DNA of 64,000 nucleotides from Polytrichum commune (Eukaryota; Streptophyta; Polytrichopsida; Polytrichales; Polytrichaceae). A program made the position numbers and the translations under genes. Shown one piece after another: positions 58,870-64,000 of the stretch. The notes beneath the pieces are model-generated. The model did not search any database. It worked only from the letters and a program-made list of their open reading frames with translations, and was not told where the DNA came from. The stretch is from the NCBI GenBank assembly GCA_950295325.1, contig OX485805.1, positions 47,888,758-47,952,757 of the forward strand, given 5' to 3'. Position 1 is the first letter of the stretch, and every line of letters begins with the position of its first letter.

Positions 58870-60714
58870 TTATGTGCTGAAACTGAAGAGCCGGAGAGCG
58901 TAAGCCAATGCGTTCACGCACTCCGTAAACGAGACATTTCCGGAATCCATCTTTTGTTGAGACGTTGGCAAGCAATTCCCTTTGAGGGTGATCAAAACAC
59001 TTGCGTGGTAGACTGCGAGCTTGTCTTCCACGATGGCCCTCAGCCGGTCCGGGTAGTCGTCGTTCTTGTCCGAGTAGTCGAGCAGATTGCACCCCTTGAG
59101 CTTGTAGATCATGGATTTCACAACCTTGCTCTTCTCGAGGCTGGGAGGGCACTCGGTATCGGGAATCTCTTGGATGCGCACGACACACACGTCTCGCCCA
59201 TTTTGATTGTTCCACGGGCTACTGCTTGCGATCGTGAAGGCGGGAATGGCCAAAGCCATGTCACGACACACGATTTTCTCGAGCGCGGAGTCCTTGATGG
59301 TGGCTTTGATGAACGGGGCATCATCGTCCTCCGGCATCAGGTTGAGTCCCCGCCGAGCCAATTGCTGGAGCAACACTTTGGGCGGCAGTTGCAGAGATTG
59401 GATGTCTGCGCACTCGGCGATTTTCGGTTCCAACAGTTGACACCACCCGCTTCCGATGCGAATTTCTACGTGCAGCGCCATGGTTTCGAGTGTGAGCAAA
59501 CCCGTGCGGTCTGAGAGAGGCCGGATGTTCCATGATTTGAACGGCACCTGCGCTACCCGGCTTTGAATGACGGCGTGCGGCTTTGCTTTCGTGGTTTGAA
59601 AAATGACTTTATGTGTGTCATGTGCGTACACGATGTCCGTGACGCCGTTAGTTTCCCATGTCTGGGATTCCGCATCCCACCACCCGATCTCAGGAGTCGG
59701 TCGCCAATGGATGATGAAGGAAGGAAGAGTGATTTCCACACCGAATGGGATTATGTTTTGCAAGGCAGCAGCGCTCGGGGCCGCTTGGCCGACCGCAGGG
59801 ATGGGGTAGCCCAAATTCGTCAGGGACGCCGCGAGCGTCGGGTTTTCCAAGGTCCACGACTTCACAATTTTTGTCTGACTCGGTAACCCTAGGACATCGA
59901 TTACAAACACGCCGCCTAAAGGCATGTAACTGTTTTTGGTCCTGTACAGAGGGTTGATGGTCTGGTGAAGGAAACGGACGGCTACATTCGCGAGCGCGAA
60001 CGACTTGGGAAGCGTGACATTGATGTCGAGTTCGGGAAGCTCGAGGAGCCGGAACCGTGGATTCTTCGAGTGGTTGATCCAGAGTGCGAGCTTCCAGTCG
60101 CCAACTTTACCTGTCACGATGTTTGTTTCGTAGTCCCGCCATATGTCATATGATCTCTGCAAAAGGTAGTTGGTGGTTTGGTCCAAGCGCGTGTTCGCGA
60201 GGGCTTCCAGTTTCTGCATGTAACCTCTGTACTGAGCGGCCAGTTTGAAATTCTCTTTCTGGTCTTCTTGCAATGCGAGCTCCTCAGCTTCGTTCGCAAT
60301 CTTGTAGATGTTGAGCAAGGAAATTAGGGTTGTCTCGAAGTCGAGGTCCAAGGTGGAGTATCCCACGTCCAAGTAATTGTTAATCGAGGCCTCGCTGGAG
60401 GCATGTGGCAGCCCAGATGTGTCCAAATAGAGGTTCCAATCGACAGCCGCAAGGTCGACTGCTGCGATCCTGCTCAATTCCTCATCGCGGCGAGCAAGAA
60501 AGGGTCGCAAACTTTCAGACTCACTTGCCAACCGCTCTCGCTCGGCCTTCAGCCACGCCTGTTCTGTTTCATACGCAATCCTGGCTTCCTCTTTCAACCT
60601 TGCATTTGTTAGGGTTTCCTTCTGCACTAGCTCTTGGTTGTATCTTCGATCAATCTCTGCAAATTGCGCTTTCTCAAGTTTCTTAGCTAGTGCTTTCTCC
60701 TTCGCCTTACTCAT
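58870..60714 (-). CDS. Axonemal dynein-associated protein DNAI7 (CASC1/IC97 family)
   Basis: Intronless, 614 residues, ATG at 60714. A TTG-initiated frame nine codons longer exists, but the first ATG gives MSKAKEKALAKKLEKAQF, typical of the charged start of the family. Residues 1-85 are coiled coil. Then DWNLYLDTSGLP and INNYLDVGYSTLDLDFETTL fit the N-terminal CASC1 domain, and IPFGVEITLPSFIIHWRPTP with GWWDAESQTWETNGVTDIVY and AVIQSR..QVPFKSWNIRPL fit the C-terminal one. In Chlamydomonas IC97/FAP94 belongs to I1 inner-arm dynein and binds tubulin. In a plant this means motile sperm. Regulation is expected in male gametangia. Its 3' end has been duplicated several times downstream. Confidence 0.82.
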   Translation of the reverse strand: MSKAKEKALAKKLEKAQFAEIDRRYNQELVQKETLTNARLKEEARIAYETEQAWLKAERERLASESESLRPFLARRDEELSRIAAVDLAAVDWNLYLDTSGLPHASSEASINNYLDVGYSTLDLDFETTLISLLNIYKIANEAEELALQEDQKENFKLAAQYRGYMQKLEALANTRLDQTTNYLLQRSYDIWRDYETNIVTGKVGDWKLALWINHSKNPRFRLLELPELDINVTLPKSFALANVAVRFLHQTINPLYRTKNSYMPLGGVFVIDVLGLPSQTKIVKSWTLENPTLAASLTNLGYPIPAVGQAAPSAAALQNIIPFGVEITLPSFIIHWRPTPEIGWWDAESQTWETNGVTDIVYAHDTHKVIFQTTKAKPHAVIQSRVAQVPFKSWNIRPLSDRTGLLTLETMALHVEIRIGSGWCQLLEPKIAECADIQSLQLPPKVLLQQLARRGLNLMPEDDDAPFIKATIKDSALEKIVCRDMALAIPAFTIASSSPWNNQNGRDVCVVRIQEIPDTECPPSLEKSKVVKSMIYKLKGCNLLDYSDKNDDYPDRLRAIVEDKLAVYHASVLITLKGNCLPTSQQKMDSGNVSFTECVNALAYALRLFSFST

Positions 60715-63700
60715 CTTGTTCACTGCTTCCGGTGCATACAATCATAGTGGTGGGTATCCAGGTGAACCGGATATTTTCAATCGACCATTTGGGTATGTAG
60801 GGGCTTTCCCTTGGCTTAAGGTGTTCACCTTTTCAAAAGAGGCAGTAGTCTTCGAGTGTCCTCTAATTCTCGCGACCCCTGTTTCGGGATTGCATATAGA
60901 GTTAGACCAACTCGATGATGAAACAAACCCATGATTCATGCTGGTGGCAACACCGGAATCATCTCTTTTTCTTTTTTCCTCTTCTTAGTCGCTGTATCAG
61001 CATACAAATCAGTGCTTGTCAATCAGCACGACAACTAACAATGCCCCAGTTGCTTAATCTTGGCCAAATTCAACGTCCTCGTTCCAACAATCTTCTCAAC
61101 AAGCACCATCCGCACCAAAGTCTTTCCATGCCCTGGATTTGAGGCAAGAGAGAATTAGAATGTGTGGAAGAATGCCAACCAGTTGTAATAGGGCAATTCT
61201 GACATATCATTCAAATGTAAGTGTCATATTAAGATAAGTGATTGAATTAGGCACGTCTACCTTAACCATCATAATCATATACAACTGCTAGTTTTTTTTT
61301 TCCATACACACTTGTCTTGCATGGATTCTTGTGATTGATGATGGGGTCATATCCTTTAAATCGTGATCCCCAACCTATTCGAAGGCTTCAAAAGTTCTCA
61401 TCAATTTTCTTTCTAGACCTTAGCCTCCAAGCTCTTTTACAGTGTTGATACTAAGCTTACATGAGCATGAACAACCCCACAAAGTACTTAGAGCTAGGTC
61501 AATTGCCTCAAGCTCCAATTCAGTCGCCAAAGGTCTCCACAATTGCTATACATGGAGAAGCCCTAGCAATCAAGGTCTAGACCACCAAGGATTGCCATAC
61601 ATGGAGAAGCCCTAGTAGACAATGGCAATAACAACAACATATATAACTTGAGTTAGCCCTGTTTTGGAGAGAGTTGTCTTTATTCAAAGCTTTTCAAATT
61701 CGAAGCTTGACCTTCCTCTTTTCAAAGGCCTATTCCTTTCTATTCTTCATCAAAATGAAGTAAGGATAAGTGCATGGGATTTTGATTTATTGCGTCACTA
61801 AATAGAGCATCCAATATTGTAATCATGGATTGAATGCAATGTTTCAAACATCTAGTCATCCATTGGCCAAAACCCTACCCTTCTCAAGTCAGCAAAAAAC
61901 ATTACAAGGAATGACATTATAGTCTATAATCACCTAAAAAAATTACAAGGAATGACAAATAATGTTGAGTTAACATTTGGTGTTGGTGACACTAAATATG
62001 ATATTTAGTGTAGTAAGGAATATGTATATTTATCAAAGTCATTATACTAAATATGATATTTAGTGTCACTCACTATTTGGATTTACACAGTGCAATCTCT
62101 TTTTGCTATTGATGGACATTTTTTATCACATAAACTTGTTCATGTAATTAAAAATGGTAAGTGACACTAAATATCATATTTAGTGTAGATACCCAACTTT
62201 GTATCTTGTTTTCAAGTCAAAGTTTAATAACAAGGGTTGGCATAAATGTATACAATCAAGTACTAGGATACTATGATATATACCTTAATATCAAGTACTT
62301 ATGGCAATTAAGTCCAACATGTTGTTCATCAAATGATTACATTTTGTTCAATGATTCTTTGGTATTGTTATAATCAAGTAGCAAAGTAATGAAGTGATAT
62401 GTAGGTTTATATACCTCACTTTTTGTTTGCTTGAATTTACTCAAAATATCTCAACTACTATGCTAATATTTTTGTATACATCAATCAACCTACATTGTTT
62501 TGTCTAATAAGGGTGGGTGGGAAAGTCATGTGGGTTGGAGCTTCGTTTGGCCTACATTAATTTTATAGTATTTTCCTTGGTTAGCATTAGTAATTTCATA
62601 GTACTTGCCTTGCGTTTATTTTCATCCAAATATGCAGATGAAAAAACCCAGACTAATTTTTTTCACACCAAAATTTATAGTGGGCCACTTCAAAATTTTA
62701 AATTTAAAAATATTGTGGGTAATTGGGAATTAGTGTGGCCCACACTAATTTGACAAAACAATGTAATCAAAGAACCATATTACCTTTCACTAGTGTAAAT
62801 TTTTAGAGTGAAAGAATACTCCAAAAATGAGCAATGCATTATTGTTGGTGTTCAAAATGTGCAGAGCCAACCTCACGTACACTATGCCAACCCAAACATA
62901 CAATTATGTGTTAAAAAAGATAGGTGTCAAATGTCTTCAACTAGGCTCACTTGCAATTCATGTCACATATTTATCTCACCTATCAAGCTCATTGAGTGAT
63001 TGCAAGCATTTAGTACACTCAATACAAGAAATATTGAGTATGCAAATTGGGAAAGAAAGAGAGAGGCATTCGGAAGCTCCAAGGCTTGCGGGAGCCCGGA
63101 GGAAGCCTACAAGGCCAAATTGTGATGTAATTTGAACACAAGGATGTGGAATCCAAGCAAACGATAAGTTTTTTCCCGATGATGTTGGGTTTTTTTGTTG
63201 GAGCCTTGGAGGAAGGAAGAAACACTAACTACACACGGGGGGAGCTTTTGAGCCTTCGTTAAGGTTTTCTCAAGTTTGGCAAGGGAAGCGTTTGAAGAAG
63301 AAAGGGCTTGCATAGGAAATATTGCACAATTTGTTTTGCAATTTTCATGACATAAGAGTTAAACTTACTCAAGTGCAACTCCACTCATTCCTCAGTTGAA
63401 TCCACACTAAATTCTTCCTATATGACAATCGGTTTTATCTAAATCAAGTTTTATCATAACTCAACTCAACAATGTACTCAACTCCTCCCTCCGAGTCTGG
63501 CTTCGAAGCTCCTTAGTCGACCATCATGTGTGGATGTGTGACTCTACCTAGCTCGATTCCCAAGTTTGTTTCAACATTTTATCTTCTTGTTCCTCCTCTC
63601 ATGAGGAGGGGGAGGGAGCAGGTAGGACGGGACACTTGGGGCTCTGGGTCTTGGCACCCTTGACCTATTACCTCTGGACGGTGATATTAGTTTGCAATTG

Positions 63701-64000
63701 TTGTTACAACCACTTGGCATGGCAAAATATTTTAGTGGTAACAACCATTTGCTTCTTCTTTTTTGTATGCCCATTAATGTTCATGCTTGCAAGATATGCT
63801 TGCTTTTCCAACCGCATGTTGTTTTGTTTTTGGTTTATGTTGTTGTCCTTGGGATGGTTTTATTTATTTATTTTTGTTGATGTTCTTTGAGTCCCTTCAC
63901 GGTGGTCCCTTTGCACAATAGTAGTGGACAAAGGTGGTACGTGTTGGTGACCACCACATGCATGTGTATGCTCTTTGTTTTCATGTGGACGAGGGCAAGG
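60715..64000. other. No gene recognised; cluster of ACTAAATAT palindromes at 62.0-62.2 kb
   Basis: The first 200 bases should hold the DNAI7 promoter. At 61,989, 62,044 and 62,164 the palindrome with arms ACACTAAATAT / ATATTTAGTGT recurs. The rest is AT-rich with short unremarkable open frames; 62,820-63,350 and 63,580-63,900 have slightly longer frames without domains. Confidence 0.5.
61989..62186. repeat. Three 23-bp palindromes within 200 bp
   Basis: Positions 61989-62011, 62044-62066 and 62164-62186. Arms ACACTAAATAT and ATATTTAGTGT with a single central G or C (the middle one starts ATACTAAATAT). Same sequence as the left end of the hairpin-bounded repeat at 54,661. Confidence 0.85.

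Noticed and set aside
58843-59514. Plus-strand frame of 223 codons opposite DNAI7
   Set aside because: Antisense shadow of a GC-richer coding exon.

Overview
The window looks like nuclear DNA of an AT-rich, transposon-laden land plant with swimming sperm, most probably a moss. The evidence: plant-type spliced genes; a disease-resistance gene in which a protein kinase domain is fused to NB-ARC and leucine-rich repeats (the PNL class described from mosses); an axonemal protein (DNAI7/CASC1/IC97 family) that seed plants without sperm flagella lack; and plant-type tRNA-Glu, telo-box promoters and intron borders.

Layout. 1-4308 (minus): kinase-NB-ARC-LRR gene, cut by the left edge. 4.3-9 kb: no firm gene, one 0.5-kb inverted-repeat element. 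9.0-12.0 kb: two and a half head-to-tail copies of a 1.25-kb foldback element. 14.65-19.16 kb: 4.5-kb insertion with 33-bp terminal inverted repeats, ending against a broken protein kinase copy at 19.2-19.9 kb. 19.94-20.33 kb: a complete SINE with a 13-bp target duplication. 21.46-22.47 kb: a 5'-truncated LINE with a 12-bp target duplication whose 3' tail matches the SINE. 24-26.6 kb: a kinase remnant and a nearly intact kinase copy (minus). 27.3-35.9 kb: a complete 16-exon AP-5 complex zeta subunit gene with three small inverted-repeat elements in its introns. 36.5-37.3 kb: another kinase pseudogene (minus). 38.6-39.7 kb (minus): an intronless protein with two Dof-like zinc fingers. 42.0-43.4 kb: FMC1-like LYR protein. 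43.6-45.5 kb: NO66/MINA53-type ribosomal oxygenase. 46.3-47.3 kb: a kinase copy with one frameshift. 48.7-50.8 kb (minus): a second LINE with RNase H and a C-terminal PD-(D/E)XK-like domain. 51.7 kb: tRNA-Glu(CUC). 54.7-56.7 kb: hairpin-bounded repeat and a TA-flanked mariner-type element. 56.9-60.7 kb (minus): DNAI7 gene followed by a run of decayed copies of its own 3' end. 60.7-64 kb: no gene recognised.

The single-copy housekeeping genes (AP5Z1, FMC1, NO66, DNAI7) are intact and independent of one another. Around them one small CAMK-type kinase family has been copied at least five times with its promoter and 3' flank, and every copy in view is disabled in a different way. The points most worth a second look are the LINE/SINE tail partnership, the LINE with RNase H plus restriction-like endonuclease signature, the tandem Dof-like protein, the hydrophobic segment between kinase and NB-ARC, and the stuttered 3' end of DNAI7.
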